64,000 nucleotides of DNA from Paraescarpia echinospica (taxonomy: Eukaryota > Annelida > Polychaeta > Sabellida > Siboglinidae). The notes under the pieces were generated by a model. The model searched no databases. It had not been told where the DNA came from and saw only the letters and a program-made list of their open reading frames with translations. How positions within the stretch are numbered: the stretch's first letter is position 1; each line of letters opens with the position of its first letter. Of the stretch, positions 45,700 to 56,488 are shown in pieces. Location of the stretch: assembly GCA_020002185.1 (NCBI GenBank), contig CM034534.1:14019636-14083635 (forward strand). The letters run 5' to 3'. The translations under genes and the position numbers were made by a program.

Positions 45700-46620
45700 T
45701 TTATGTGCATGGTATTCTAAATGTTAATGTCAATGGTATTTTAATTGCATCATTTCGTGGTATATATCCCATATATATATATATATCCCTTTTTACTGGT
45801 GTGTGTTTGTAATACATGAAGTACCGATGGGCAATTTAACTGCCGTTCAGTAGTGCATGCACTACATTGAGTGATAATCAATGGTATTCAAAAGTTTATA
45901 TAAGCTTGAATTTGTTATTTAGAATACGCTGTTCAATGGATTTTTGAATGGTTTTCAACATATGCTTCAGTGGTATACCATTCGGTGTAATCCAATGGTA
46001 TTCTGAATGGTTTACCAATGGCATACCATAGATCGGTATAATAAATTATACTGACAAATACCATTGAAGACCATTCAGATTCCAATTCAATTATATTTTG
46101 AATGGTATTCTGAATGGTCCTCAGTGTTATGCCATTCAATGATATACCACTGAGGACCATTCAATACCATTTGATTAAAGACCATTCAGAATACCATTGA
46201 ATGATATTTTGAATGGTATTCTGAATTGTCCTCAGTGGTATATAATTCAATGATATACCACTGAGGACCATTTAATACCATTGGGTTAAATACCATTCAA
46301 ATACCCTTGGCATTAATACCCCCTAATACCATTGAAGACCATTCAGAATACCATTGAATGATATTTTGAATGGTATTCTGAATGGTCCTCGGTTGTATAC
46401 CATTCAATGTTATACCAGTGAAGACCATTCAATACCATTGGATTAAAATACCATTCAAATACCCTTGGCAATAATACCCCCTAATATCACTGAAGACTAT
46501 TCAGAATACCATTGAACAGTACAGAAAGGGTTAATTACAAGGATCATTCAAAATACCATTGAAGACCATTCAAATACCATTGGCCATAATAGACCATTCA
46601 ATGATATTTGAGTGGTATTT
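45700..46620. repeat. Right terminal array of palindromic accattcaatggta motifs
   Basis: Units such as gaatgatattttgaatggta, ttctgaatggtcctcagtgg, tataccattcaatg and ataccattgaagaccattca repeat down to 46617. Composition and motif match the left array, and most units read as its inverse. Confidence 0.85.
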
Positions 46621-46629
46621 TTTGTAAGG

Positions 46630-46765
46630 GGAGAGATGAACTAGACGGGTACTGAAAGGGCACCATCTGGCAGAGGATAGCGCAAGACAGACATATTTGG
46701 AAACGACATGCTGAGGCCTTCGCCCAACCACAGGACACAACGGCTGCACAATGATGATGATAATT
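46630..46765 (+). mobile_element. RTE-like LINE 3' end, second half of the split copy
   Basis: Continues 36254-36373: gagatgaactagacgggtac, gggcaccatctggcagagga, tagcgcaagacag, catgctgaggcctt and a gatgatgat tail. It is collinear with 55169-55320. Confidence 0.85.
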
Positions 46766-46837
46766 ATGACTTTTGAGGAAGTTCCTTTTGTACGGCAAAC
46801 ACAACAGAGCTAAAAACTACTCAGGGCGTATACCTAC

Positions 46838-46977
46838 CAGCCAGCCACCGCCGTCTGTCTCCATGTCGCAGTACACTTGAATGTACCGTCCTGTCTTGCG
46901 CATGTACACGTCATAAACCCCACTTTGCGTGTGACCCTTCCGCAGTAGATCGGCGCAGTCCTCGGGCCTGTTCAACA
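46838..46977 (-). CDS. FReD exon 2: start of fibrinogen domain
   Basis: Entry after ttcatgcag in phase 1; exit at ctg|gtaggt in phase 0. It encodes LNRPEDCADLLRKGHTQSGV, YDVYMRKTGRYIQVYCDMET and DGGGWL, the canonical DC.....G....GVY.I......VYCDM.T.GGGW opening of FReDs, including the first disulphide Cys pair. Confidence 0.9.
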
Positions 46978-48269
46978 CTGCATGAACAGAAGCAGTCCTT
47001 GAGAGTTGGTCCGTGATACGATCTACAGATTCTACACAGTACGGACTACGTGATTGCAGAGAACATGACCAAACACTCATATGCTTAGATGTGTTATTTT
47101 GTTCCACGTTATTGCTGACTAAATCTGCCGCGTTTAGGAAACATGTCCAGCGCAGTAAAAGAAGATACCGGACGAAATTAAGATTTGAGCGGCGTGTCAG
47201 TAGATTTCTTTACTTTTTTCTTTATAGAACACTAGTAGGTGTTGGTATGAACATATGTGCTACAAAAGAAAACATGGCATTAATGCCATATGTCACACCG
47301 TTCCATGCTCGACAACGCCGCCATTTGTTAGTAACCCCGGGTTGAACCCTGACCAATCATGTGCCACCAAAACGCAGACTAGCACGTGGAGCGGTAGGCC
47401 AGTCATAAACACGAACTCGTTCGATATTTAGTCTTTACAAATACAGATAGCAAGGCCTAGTTGGCAGGACAACATGGGGATATCTCAAAAACAGATGTCT
47501 CCGTCAATTTGTATTAAACATAAACTGCTAACCAATGAAACAACGTTACATTTCATCCAAACCACGTATCTGGTGACATGTCTGTTATCAATGACAACCA
47601 GGAAGCATTGCTCAATGTATTTTTTTAAACTGCAATAGTTACGAAGCTATAACTTGGCACGCACGCTGGCCTTACATGTGCGCCAAATTGCACGGGATTG
47701 ATTTACGATCGGTGATGGGGTTGTACCAAAAATACACTTCAAGTTTTGGCTGTCTGTCAACATTGTTGTAACATTTTTATGAAGATGTAGCACGCTTAAT
47801 ATGCATTTGTTCACAAAACAGACCCGTGGGAATGTCAATAATATATTTGTGCATACAAACATGCAACTTTTTCGTTCAGGGTATTTCTCAAAATGAAATC
47901 AAATGCCATTTTGAGGTGATTTTTGACATATTTTTAAATTGTCTTTAAAAGCATGTAAATGACACTAAACAACATAGAAACGTAAGTCTTTTTTCACTAG
48001 AGTATTGCTTGATGTATTAGGCAGAGTCTTCAAAACTTTTATTAGAAATGATTAATTCAAAACAAGAGCCACCTTAAAGTAATGCAGAGTTTATTTGTAG
48101 TTATTTTAAAAACATTTCTAACGTATCAGTACATAATTTCAAATTATCCAGGTTTTCAGTATTCAATATACACATACACTTGCACACGCACACACTCACT
48201 CACATACACGCACGTACGCACGCACGCACGCACCCCCCCCCCATACACACGTACACACACAATACTTAC
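46978..48269 (-). other. FReD intron 1
   Basis: No genes. A microsatellite of mixed (CA)n/(ACGC)n with a C9 run lies at 48176-48262, directly downstream of the exon 1 donor in the sense of the gene. Confidence 0.6.
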
Positions 48270-48468
48270 TCTCTTCAAACTGCGCTTGTCGCGTTTGCAA
48301 TGATTGTATCTGTTGTTGCTGCTCCGCTAACTGCCTCTGTAGACGTAAAACAACCGACGACAAATCCATGTCCTCGGCGCCCTTATGGCAATATTTCGTT
48401 GTGCACTGGGAGTTCACAGATCCCGTGTACAAAATGTACACGGTGACTAACACTGCTTTTAAATACAT
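48270..48468 (-). CDS. FReD exon 1: signal peptide and coiled-coil stem
   Basis: I chose the start at MYLKAVLVTVYILYTGSVNS because it gives a classic signal peptide with cleavage near SVNS-QC. The open frame extends 48 codons further upstream, so a longer form with an internal membrane anchor is possible. Two Cys follow (QCTTKYCHKG), which could link subunits. A heptad-like stretch comes next (LSSVVLRLQRQLAEQQQQIQ and SLQTRQAQFEE). The donor gaga|gtaagt leaves in phase 1. Confidence 0.8.
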
Positions 48469-48689
48469 GCCTTTCCCTAAGTTGCTTCGAGATGTTTGGC
48501 TAACCTGACGAGCAATGTCATGTTGTAACAGGTACGTGGAGCTCCACTTCGTGTCACTGCTACGCCGAATGGGGTTAGTGCTATTCTCGATCGACCTACA
48601 TTTTGCCCTCATAACTGCATAATAACCATTGCAGTACGACAGGCCGGATTTCAGGCCGCACTGTCTGTGACACTTCGGTACGTACGCCG

Positions 48690-48975
48690 GTTAGGTTTCA
48701 TGACACAGTTAGATTTCCTGTTTGGTTAAACAAATGCAGTGTAATTTTTAGAAATTATTTGTTTTTACAAAATTCACCTGCTCTGACATAAGTGTATTTG
48801 AGTAGTCAGATTTCCAGGTGTGATTGTAGTTGCTGTTGACAGTAAAATTACATTCTGACTAAACTCGACCAGCATGTCAATGCGATGATAATAACAGCAG
48901 GTCAGAAGTTTAAGAAATTGTGTAGGTCACGTTTTCTTATAATCAGACAAAATATTAACATGATCGCCAATGGGA
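48690..48975 (+). repeat. Direct repeat R, copy 1 (short form)
   Basis: Matches 55676-56095: tcatgacacagttaga, ttacaaaattcacctgct, gagtagtcagatttccaggt, gtgattgtag, ctgttgacagtaaa and gatgataataacagcaggt. It lacks an internal segment of about 130 bases that is present in copy 2. Confidence 0.85.
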
Positions 48976-49042
48976 AAACTAACAGTGTGCTGAGTCCAAT
49001 TAAAGTCCCTAGCAACGGAAACACGCTACACAGTGAGGCATC

Positions 49043-49475
49043 ATGGCGGACACATTTTATAAAAAATATTCTGATAAAATTAATGAAAATGTGTGTATTT
49101 CAACAAACAATAAATGTATATTGTGGACAGGCTGCAAGAAAGGCACAGACGAGAAATACGGTGCAGTTAACTGCAAGTTTAGATGTGACAATAGACATAC
49201 CATCACGACACACCTGTTAAGGTACATGCATGCCCCACAGGAGAACATTTATAAAAACGAATCTAGATGCTTCACATGTTTGCCACAATAGTCTTTGTGT
49301 GACAGCCACACATGTCAGCCTGGAATCACACCGTGTCGATAATGAAAGAATTTCTTGCGTGAATGCAAGCGAATGTCATGGTCATGGTATTTACCCTGCA
49401 TGCATGTTAGATTTAAAATTAAATCCATTAAAAATGGTGAGTACTTACATTTTTCGGGAGTTGGTGTACGATTAA
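49043..49475 (+). pseudogene. His-Me finger (zinc-loop homing-type) endonuclease, frameshifted
   Basis: Frame one (49043-49291) starts MADTFYKKYSDKINENVC and has CILWTGCKKGTDEKYGAV, the usual opening of zinc-loop nucleases. Frame two (49230-49475) continues with DASHVCHNSLCVTATHVSLE, VDNERISCVNASECHGHGIY and PACMLDLKL. The SH.CHN..C....H box and C.....C.GHG.YP.C loop are the zinc/catalytic signature of the His-Me finger family (zf-His_Me_endon type). The break is a frameshift in an A-rich run near 49250, so it is a pseudogene. It converges on the transposase pseudogene on the other strand. Confidence 0.75.
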
Positions 49476-49783
49476 CTTTTCCGAAGTGTGATCGTTACGA
49501 CTGGTCACTGATATATGTCAACATCAGTCAGCCCCTGCTGTCACTGATGTAGCATTGCATCGTGTCGATTGATCATGGTACTCAAGATGTTCTGACTGAT
49601 TGTGTTCGCATGAATGTCGGCAGGCAGATGGTGTCGTGTGTGTCGGATGGTCTAAGTCTTCGCATTGTGTTTGCATGGATGATGGTCAGTTTGCAGCCCA
49701 AGTAGACGCTGCAGAAATACAGAATGTCATATTGTTAAAATATTGTGTCTGCACATTGTGCTCGTGTGTGTCTGTGTATCTGT

Positions 49784-51936
49784 CTACTCTCTGCTTGCGT
49801 AAGAGTGATCAGCCGATTTTCGTGACCTTAACGAATATGGGTGATCGGTACGATTTTCAGGTGGCTGTCGGCGCCTCCTTCTCATTGGTGTAACTGCCGT
49901 TTCTGCCACTGCTACTGTTGTTACTGTATGTCTTGCTGGTTTGGGATCAAGGTGACTCTTTCTGTATATGTCGTCTTGACATCTCTGTCGTTTCGCCTTA
50001 AAGTAGTCTTTCATCCTCTTTGACTTGGTGGCTCGTCTGTGTAGGCGCACCGATGGCCGTCTGGCATATTGTCGTTGGTAAACTACATCTTGCTGGATCC
50101 GTTTAACCGCGCAAGCAAATCTTCCGCCCTCCGTAATGGGACACCGCACATTTTCCAATTTTCGTAGCATTGAATCTCCAGCACCACAGTTTAGGCGATC
50201 GATGACTGAACACACACGTCCCAGAGCATTTGGACTGAATTTAATGTTCTTATGTATCAACGCGGAATAAGCTCTGTTTGCGGATTCATTTCGATTTGTT
50301 GTTAGTCTGCGTAGTGTCATTTGAAGTGCGGCATTGCAAAGACGCATTTCGATCAGTCCTTGAAATGTTGCTCGATTACTGTCTTTCATATTTACTCGCG
50401 TGAGGTCGCAGGCCTTCAAATGCTGTGAGGTGTTCCACCAATTTTTGCGACCACCACGGCAGACAATATCATATCTGTGACAGTTTCTGCACGAGCCAGA
50501 AGAGCAGCCAAGTGTGGCTTGAATGATGTCCGGCATACGTCTATAGCTATAACTCTTGTGTCACTGCCGTGGAGTGTGTGGACACTAATGTAGATCTTCT
50601 GGCATCTTGTTTTCACATCTTTCGCAATCATTCTTCTGTTTTCTGCTCGCCTTGCAGCAGTTTCTCCTGGAAACATCCTGGGGGAGAATGATGCTTTCAT
50701 GATATGACGAAATTGCGTTTGAGACAGATGCGTCGCGTCGGATTGTCTCTGTGTCTCCATACCTGCTGGCATTGCATCCTGTAAACCACGCGATGCTAAC
50801 GCATCACCGTCTGAAGCAACATACCTGATTGCGACGTCATCTTGTGCCAAACTGTCGCCAATCTTTTTCCAAATTCTGTACTCGGACAGCGGATCTGTTG
50901 CTTACACATTGGCCGGGAAACCAGCATGGCCAGGACACGTGACATTGATACCCTTGTTCCGAAGTGAAGATCCTAATTTACACAGCTTGTCCATCCAGAA
51001 AGCTATGATTTCCTTTTCACCGGTTTGCCAACTGATTGCAGTTCCCAAAGCCTGTGACGCATTCTGCCCACAACAGCTGTAACTGTTTTGTGGAGTTGTA
51101 CCGAACATCGACGCTTATATTAATCGGAGCATCTTCTGGCAGACCACGCAGAGTGTTAGTCTCTTTTGTTTTCCGTCTTATCCTGTGTAAGTCGTCCATG
51201 GTTGCTTGTGCGGTGACAGTTGCGACCTTGTTTGCAGTTCTCTGTAATCCCGTGTGACTAGATGGTGGTGTGTCCATTGCAGCTAGAATGTGACGGATCT
51301 TTGTGGTCCCTATTGTCGAATCCTGGAGACCGACGTGAAGTGCAACGTTAGTTATAGCAGCTCGCTGACCACAACGTCCGGTGTCGACCTCAGGGTACAG
51401 TAACTACAGGCGCGATCGAATGATAGTCAAAATGTGCACATCGAAATTGTGGAAAAGTGCACATCTTCTTGCTGGCGTGCTCAATGTAACATTCATTCCA
51501 CATCTGAGCACTCTTTTCCATATTTAGCAGACGCATCTCGGAACCTCCTTGATTTTCGTCTGGTTGGAGGTAGCTGTCGGTCTGGCCGCAGTCATAGAAT
51601 TTTGCTATTACCAGGCCTGCCGTCAGCATCGGGTACCGTTAACAGTTCACCTGAAGTTTCTTGTACGACTCTTGAAAAGTCAGCCATGCCGAATCGTGGC
51701 ATCCATACCAGACTGTGAGGTGTTTCTGTTGATTCACCATGCATTGATTCAAAATATGGGTGGCCTTGTTGGAAACCGCGCCGATTTCTCCCCATTCCTC
51801 CAACAGGCGGTGTCTTCCTATCACTATGTTTGCTAAGTTTATCAGTCTCATTATTCCCAGTCTCCTTCATTGTGATAATGCAGAATAGTCCCAGCAAAAT
51901 CACCGTTGAAACGGACAAACCGTTATTTGAAATCAC
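49784..51936 (-). pseudogene. Mutator-like transposase, broken into several frames
   Basis: Read on the minus strand from 51936, successive frames give PRFGMADFSRVVQETSGELL, NMEKSAQMWNECYIEHASKK, TKETNTLRGLPEDAPINISV, CGQNASQALGTAISWQTGEK with VTCPGHAGFPANV, AIRYVASDGDALASRGLQDA, DATHLSQTQFRHIMKASFSP, and a C-terminal CHRYDIVCRGGRKNWWNTSQ with NCGAGDSMLRKLENVRCPIT. This is the animal Mutator-like transposase family (VTSDGD / D-HL-Q / NASQA-type motifs). The C-terminus is basic and nuclear-targeting-like (KSKRMKDYFKAKRQR, RRRRRQ). At least four frameshifts or stops, so it is dead. Confidence 0.8.
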
Positions 51937-52480
51937 AAACTTCTAATGAGTCTGAAAGTCCAAATCACAGTAACAGAACTTGGGTGTGATAAGGGGGGTC
52001 GGAAGAGAATCACATTAGTGAAGCCTCCATTTGGAAATCTATATCAGAAATGGACCAGTGACATTGCAGAAGGGTGATTAAACAATCTTTTTTTGTTTAC
52101 TTCAGCTAATTAAACATGCATGAAGAGGTTGAGAGCGACCCTAGTGACATATTGGCAGAGTGACTACTGGGAATCCGCTCCTAGGCCCACGCTGCCAGGA
52201 CATACAGTCACCTGACTTGATCAGTACTCAATCAGGCAAGTGCCACAGTGTAATCAATGTCTACTAATTGGGTTGTGTAATGCTATGCAATTGAACTCAT
52301 TAAGACGTTGGCCTTTGAAGAATCCACACTTTAACGTCATATATCATGTATATTTACAGTTGTCTAATATTAGACAGCGTGGAAGGGTAGGCCAACAACA
52401 CCAGCATGCAAAGTATAATGAAGCCAAGGTCCCCAGTTCCCAGCAGCAACAAGGAGGCGGATCGGGTCAACTACGTCTAC
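51937..52480. other. Spacer, no recognised gene
   Basis: No domain seen. It may contain the 5' UTR of the RTE-like LINE that follows. Confidence 0.4.
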
Positions 52481-52541
52481 GTGCAGGGGTGCTAAGAATT
52501 TCTGGGTCAAGAAGAGCCGCCGAGAGAAGGTAAGTAGACTG

Positions 52542-53240
52542 AAGATAGCAACATATAACGTAAGAACACTACTAAGAGATGAACAGATGCAAGAACTGGA
52601 GGAAGAACTTAGGGAAACCAAGTTGGTATGAGATGTGATTGGGATCGGAGAAGTCCGAAGAAGAGAGGAATGCTTCACTATCTTACAAAGCGGCCATCTA
52701 CTATACCATTCCACAGCGAACAACGGCCAAGCAGGAGTAGGCTTTCTCATAAACAAGAAATAGAAAGACAATATAGCGAAGGTTAACAGCATCAGCCCCA
52801 GAGTAGCAGAATTTGCTCTATGCATAACAAAGCGCTACAAACTGAAGATAGTACAAGTATATGCACCAACAACAGCATACTCAGAAGAAGACACAAACAA
52901 CTTCTACAACGACGTGGATGAGACCTTACAAAAGCCAACCCACTACACGATAGTGATGGGAGACTTCAATGCGCAAGTATGGAAACAAACAGACATTTCG
53001 GAAACGGCAACAAGCAAATTTGGCCTAGGTGGGAGAAACGAAAGAGGCAAAACCTTGATAGAATGGGCAACATAAAGAAAGTTCAAAATCATGAATACCA
53101 TGTTCCAGAAGAAAGCAGGGATGAGATGGACATGGAAAAGATCAAATGGAGAACGAAACTGACTACATCCTGACAAACAGGCCAGACATGGTCACTGACG
53201 TAAATGTCATCAACCAAGTCAACATCGGAAGTGACCACAG
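52542..53240 (+). pseudogene. RTE endonuclease domain
   Basis: Across frames: IATYNVRTLLRDEQMQELEE, VIGIGEVRR (position of the catalytic Glu), VGFLINKK, IVQVYAPTTAYSEEDTNNFY, YTIVMGDFNAQV (GDFN), GGRNERGKTLIEWA and NIGSDHRMVMS (SDHR). All EEP landmarks are visible, but three stops and one frame change break it. Confidence 0.8.
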
Positions 53241-54721
53241 AATGGTAATGAGCAACATCAAACTGGACGTCAAGGCTGAAACGAAGAAATTTATAAACAA
53301 GAGACCACCGAATGTAGATACCACACAAACCGGAAGAAAAAATATCGAATTCCAACTCGAACTGCGAAATCGATTAGAGACACTACAGGAACTAGACGAC
53401 ATAGACACCATCAGCGAAAACATCACTGAGATGATCCAACTAAGTGCGACAAGTGTAGCCAAAGCAATCAACAGATATGTAATGACGAGAATATCATCAC
53501 TGACACGAGCACTAATGAAGAAACGACGAGAAATGGTGGATAACGACGACCGTAAAAACCAAATAGAGTACGCAGAAATATGCAAGACCATTAAAAAGAA
53601 ATCAAAGGAGGACATCAGAAAGTACGAACAAGAGATCATACGACAAACGATTATGTCATCAAAGAGCTTGAACAAAGCAAGAAGAACACAGGTACTAGGC
53701 CGAGACAGACTGATTACACTTCTAGACAAGCAGGGTAGAGAAATACAAGACCAAGATATGATCATGGAACGAATAGAGGAATTCTACACCGAGCTATACG
53801 AGAGTGAACAGAGTACCATAATTCACACCAACCCGAAAGAAGAACCAGATATAACACCATGGGAGGTGGAAGCAGCGCTAAGAGATATGAAGAATGGGAA
53901 ACATCAGGCAACGACCATGTAAACATTGAAACATTAAAAGCAGGAGAAGATACAATCTCGAAGACACTGGCTAAGCTGTATACTAAATGCTTATCAGAAA
54001 GACGAATACCCGCCGCTTGGAAGAACGCAAAGATGGTGATTATCTTCAAGAAGGGAAATAAGAAAGACTTAAAGAACTACAGACCGATATGTATATTATC
54101 AAACATCTACAAATTACTCACAAAGATACTAACGAATAGGCTAGAGAAGACACTCGACGAAAACCAACCACGAGAACAAGCAGGATTCAGAAGCAGGTAC
54201 CGAACGACAGACCACATACACGCCGTAAACCAACTGAAAGAGAAATGCCGAGAATATAATATCCCGCTCTGCATCGCTTTCGTCGACTACAAACTCATGC
54301 AATACTGACCTCCCTTCAAGAACAGGGGATAGAAGATGTGTACATCGATCTCCTGAAAAACATCTACATTAACAGCTCGGTGACAGTCCACCTACACAAA
54401 AAGAGCAACAAGATCAACATCAAGAGAGGAGTACGACAGGGTGACACCATATCGCTCAAGTTGTTCACGGCAACACTCGAAAGAATATTCCGAAGACTGA
54501 CCTGGGAAACCAGAGGCTTGTTGATAGACGGAGAATATCTCAGCCATCTTCGCTTCGCCGACGACATAGTCATATGCGCTACTACACCGCAAGAACTACA
54601 AAACATGCTGCAGGAGCTAGCTTATGAAAGTGAAAAACAAGGTCTAAGGATGAACATCTCGAAGACAAAAGTGATGCTAGAAAATGACACACCAATATAC
54701 ATATCAACACGACGCAGATAG
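53146..54721 (+). pseudogene. RTE reverse transcriptase domain
   Basis: A long linker frame (53146-53922) is followed by RT: PAAWKNAKMVIIFKKGNKKD, LKNYRPICILSNIYKLLTKI, EQAGFRSRYRTTDHIHAVNQ and CIAFVDY. The sequence then jumps to THAILTSLQEQGIEDVYIDL, KRGVRQGDTISLKLF and HLRFADDIVICATT (FADD). The part that should hold the second half of motif A after FVDY is missing (about 54287-54290), an internal deletion with frame change. Confidence 0.85.
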
Positions 54722-55070
54722 AGAACGTTGAAAGCTACGTCTACCTGAGACAAAAACCAAGACAAGGAGATTCAAAGAAGGATCACCGCCGGCTGGACAG
54801 CTTTCGCCAAACACCGGGACATCTTGAAGGGTAACTTTGGAACCTGCTTGAAGAGACAAGTCTTAAATTCATGCGTCCTTCCAGCGATGGCATACGGCGC
54901 GGAAGCATGGGCACTCACCATCCAGGCAAAGAACAAGCTAGCAGCCGCACAAACAAAGATGGAAAGAAGTATGTTAAACATCACATATCGGGAGAGAAAA
55001 ACAAACATCTGGGTAAGACAGAAGGCAAAGGTCATAGACGTGATAAAAAAAATCAGAAGATAAAAGTGGA
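54722..55070 (+). pseudogene. RTE ORF C-terminal region
   Basis: Frame-shifted remainder of the ORF: ITAGWTAFAKHRDILKG, then LKRQVLNSCVLPAMAYGAEA and WALTIQAKNKLAAAQTKMER, the usual RTE C-terminal signature (R.VL..CVLPAM.YG.E.W.L). Stops before the KW.WAGH segment, which continues in another frame. Confidence 0.75.
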
Positions 55071-55330
55071 CCTGGGCAGGGCACATTAGCAGACTACGAG
55101 ATAACCGATGGACATCGCATATCACAACCTGGAGATCTTACGAAGGGAAACGATCTAGAGGAAGACCAGCTAGACGATGGAGAGACGAACTAGACGAGTA
55201 CTGGAAGGGCACCATCTGGCAGAGGATAGCGCAAGACAGGCAGATTTGGAATCGACATGCTGAGGCCTTCTCCTTCCGCACGGAACACAACGGCTGCACA
55301 GTGATGATGATGATGATGATGAATGGGGAA

Positions 55331-55675
55331 AAAGTAAAAAGTCAATATAAATGCAACATAACAACTGCCCGTACGTGATACGTTTTCAGAACACATACTG
55401 GACATTCTGGAAAATAGGGTTAGGTGTTAATATATGCCGGATGAGAAAGTATGTACAGTGTAGAGATATGTTAGATTAGAATATGTCCAACAGTAAAATG
55501 GTGCGTCATAAAGTTACTCATATTGTGCCCTGTCAAGTGGGGTGGCACGTTTGAAATGAGTATACAAAAAAACTTGTGGATGAATGACAAAAAATATTGC
55601 AAAGTGTTTGAGACATGAGTGCCTCTAAAATATTTTACATTATTTTCAATTTCTGTCTCAAAAATTGCCATGTCT
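55331..55675. other. Spacer, no recognised feature
   Basis: AT-rich and non-coding. Confidence 0.4.
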
Positions 55676-56110
55676 ATTTGGGCTCATGACACAGTTAGAC
55701 TTCTTGTTTGGTTAAATAAATGCAATGTAATTTTTAGGAATAATTTTTTTTACAAAATTCACCTGCTGTGATATATGTGCATTTGAGTAGTCAGATTTCC
55801 AGGTGTGATTGTAGAAGCTGTTGACAGTAAAGTGGTGTATTTTAGCTGATTTTACTAAGCGGAAGGGTATTTGGCAGCAATTTGGCTAGTTGATCCTTTA
55901 GCCGGATTACTGCCTGCATCCATTCGTAAATATTGCCGGGTATCATGCATAGAGGCATTTTACGAGAGCTATAGATATTAGATTTTGACTAAACTCGATT
56001 AGCATGTCAGTGAGATGATAATAACAGCAGGTGAGAAGTTTAAGACATTTTGTAGGTCACGTTCTCTTATAATCAAACAAAACGTTAACATGGTTGCGGA
56101 AAACTAAACT
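55676..56110 (+). repeat. Direct repeat R, copy 2 (long form)
   Basis: Matches 48690-48975 but contains about 130 extra bases at roughly 55835-55975 (gtggtgtattttagctgatt ... agagctatagatatt). Directly downstream is a hairpin, ggaaaactaa actg ttagttttcc (56098-56122). Confidence 0.85.
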
Positions 56111-56256
56111 GTTAGTTTTCCCATTGTGTCGGCGAACTCAGTATACAACTGCATGTTCACCAACTGCAAAAACGTTGAAATATTGGCGGCCATCTTGGAT
56201 TGATGGTTACCATGACGACGGAATATAAAATGATATGGCTAATTTTACTTGGTGAT

Positions 56257-56399
56257 TATAAAATAGTGACACGTGCATCGTGGCTTCGGTGACAGAACTA
56301 ACTTCTTTATTCTCGTAATTACAGGAGAGTTCCAACATGTTTAAATCACTATAAACTATACGACAGGTGGCAGCATCAGACGGTGTTATGTTCATTACA
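56257..56399 (-). repeat. Gypsy 3' LTR
   Basis: 143 bp, from TGTAATGAACATAACACC (minus strand, at 56399) to CACTATTTTATA (at 56257). It differs from the 5' LTR at two sites (acgtgcatcg/acgtacatcg and gttatgttc/gttttgttc on the plus strand). It contains AATAAAG on the minus strand, a possible polyadenylation signal. Confidence 0.93.
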
Positions 56400-56411
56400 T
56401 CTCCCCAAACT
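56400..56411 (-). promoter_or_regulatory. Polypurine tract
   Basis: The minus strand reads AGTTTGGGGAGA immediately before the 3' LTR, the expected second-strand priming site. Confidence 0.75.
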
Positions 56412-56488
56412 GTATACCAATGTTTTGCAAATAAACAAAATATCGCCTGATATGTTAAAACTATACTCACTACAGTGTTGAAACTACA

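Larger units (their letters stand above)
36374..46629. mobile_element. 10.26-kb insertion inside a LINE tail; candidate large DNA element
   Basis: The two halves of an RTE LINE tail (36254-36373 and 46630-46765) are collinear and in the same orientation as the uninterrupted copy at 55051-55320, so everything between them was inserted. Candidate 3-bp duplication GGA (36371-36373 and 46630-46632). The ends TCAAAAAGAGCCA and, reverse complement, ACAAAAAATACCA are weakly inverted. About 0.9-kb arrays of palindromic CCATTCAATGG-type motifs lie inside both ends. The interior holds a 28-30 bp inverted repeat (39373-39402 and 43614-43644), GTTATCRTCC motifs, a THAP ORF and a charged ORF. No known transposase recognised. 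Confidence 0.65.
35840..46837 (-). other. FReD intron 2, about 11 kb
   Basis: Contains a (CA)/(ACGC) microsatellite at about 35898-35935, a split RTE LINE tail and the 10.26-kb insertion described separately. Confidence 0.85.
52480..55325 (+). mobile_element. RTE-like LINE, nearly full length, decayed
   Basis: A plus-strand endonuclease-RT element ending in a (TGA)n tail (55300-55322), typical of the RTE group. It begins with KIATYNVRTLL at about 52542. Stop codons interrupt the endonuclease near 52628, 52761 and 53073, frames shift near 53150 and 53900, and part of the RT is deleted near 54290. Its 3' end is the reference copy for the split tail at 36254/46630. Confidence 0.85.

Noticed and set aside
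36374..46629. Polinton/Maverick or herpesvirus-linked giant element
   Set aside because: No polymerase B, integrase, ATPase or capsid gene seen; the candidate target duplication is about 3 bp, not 6.
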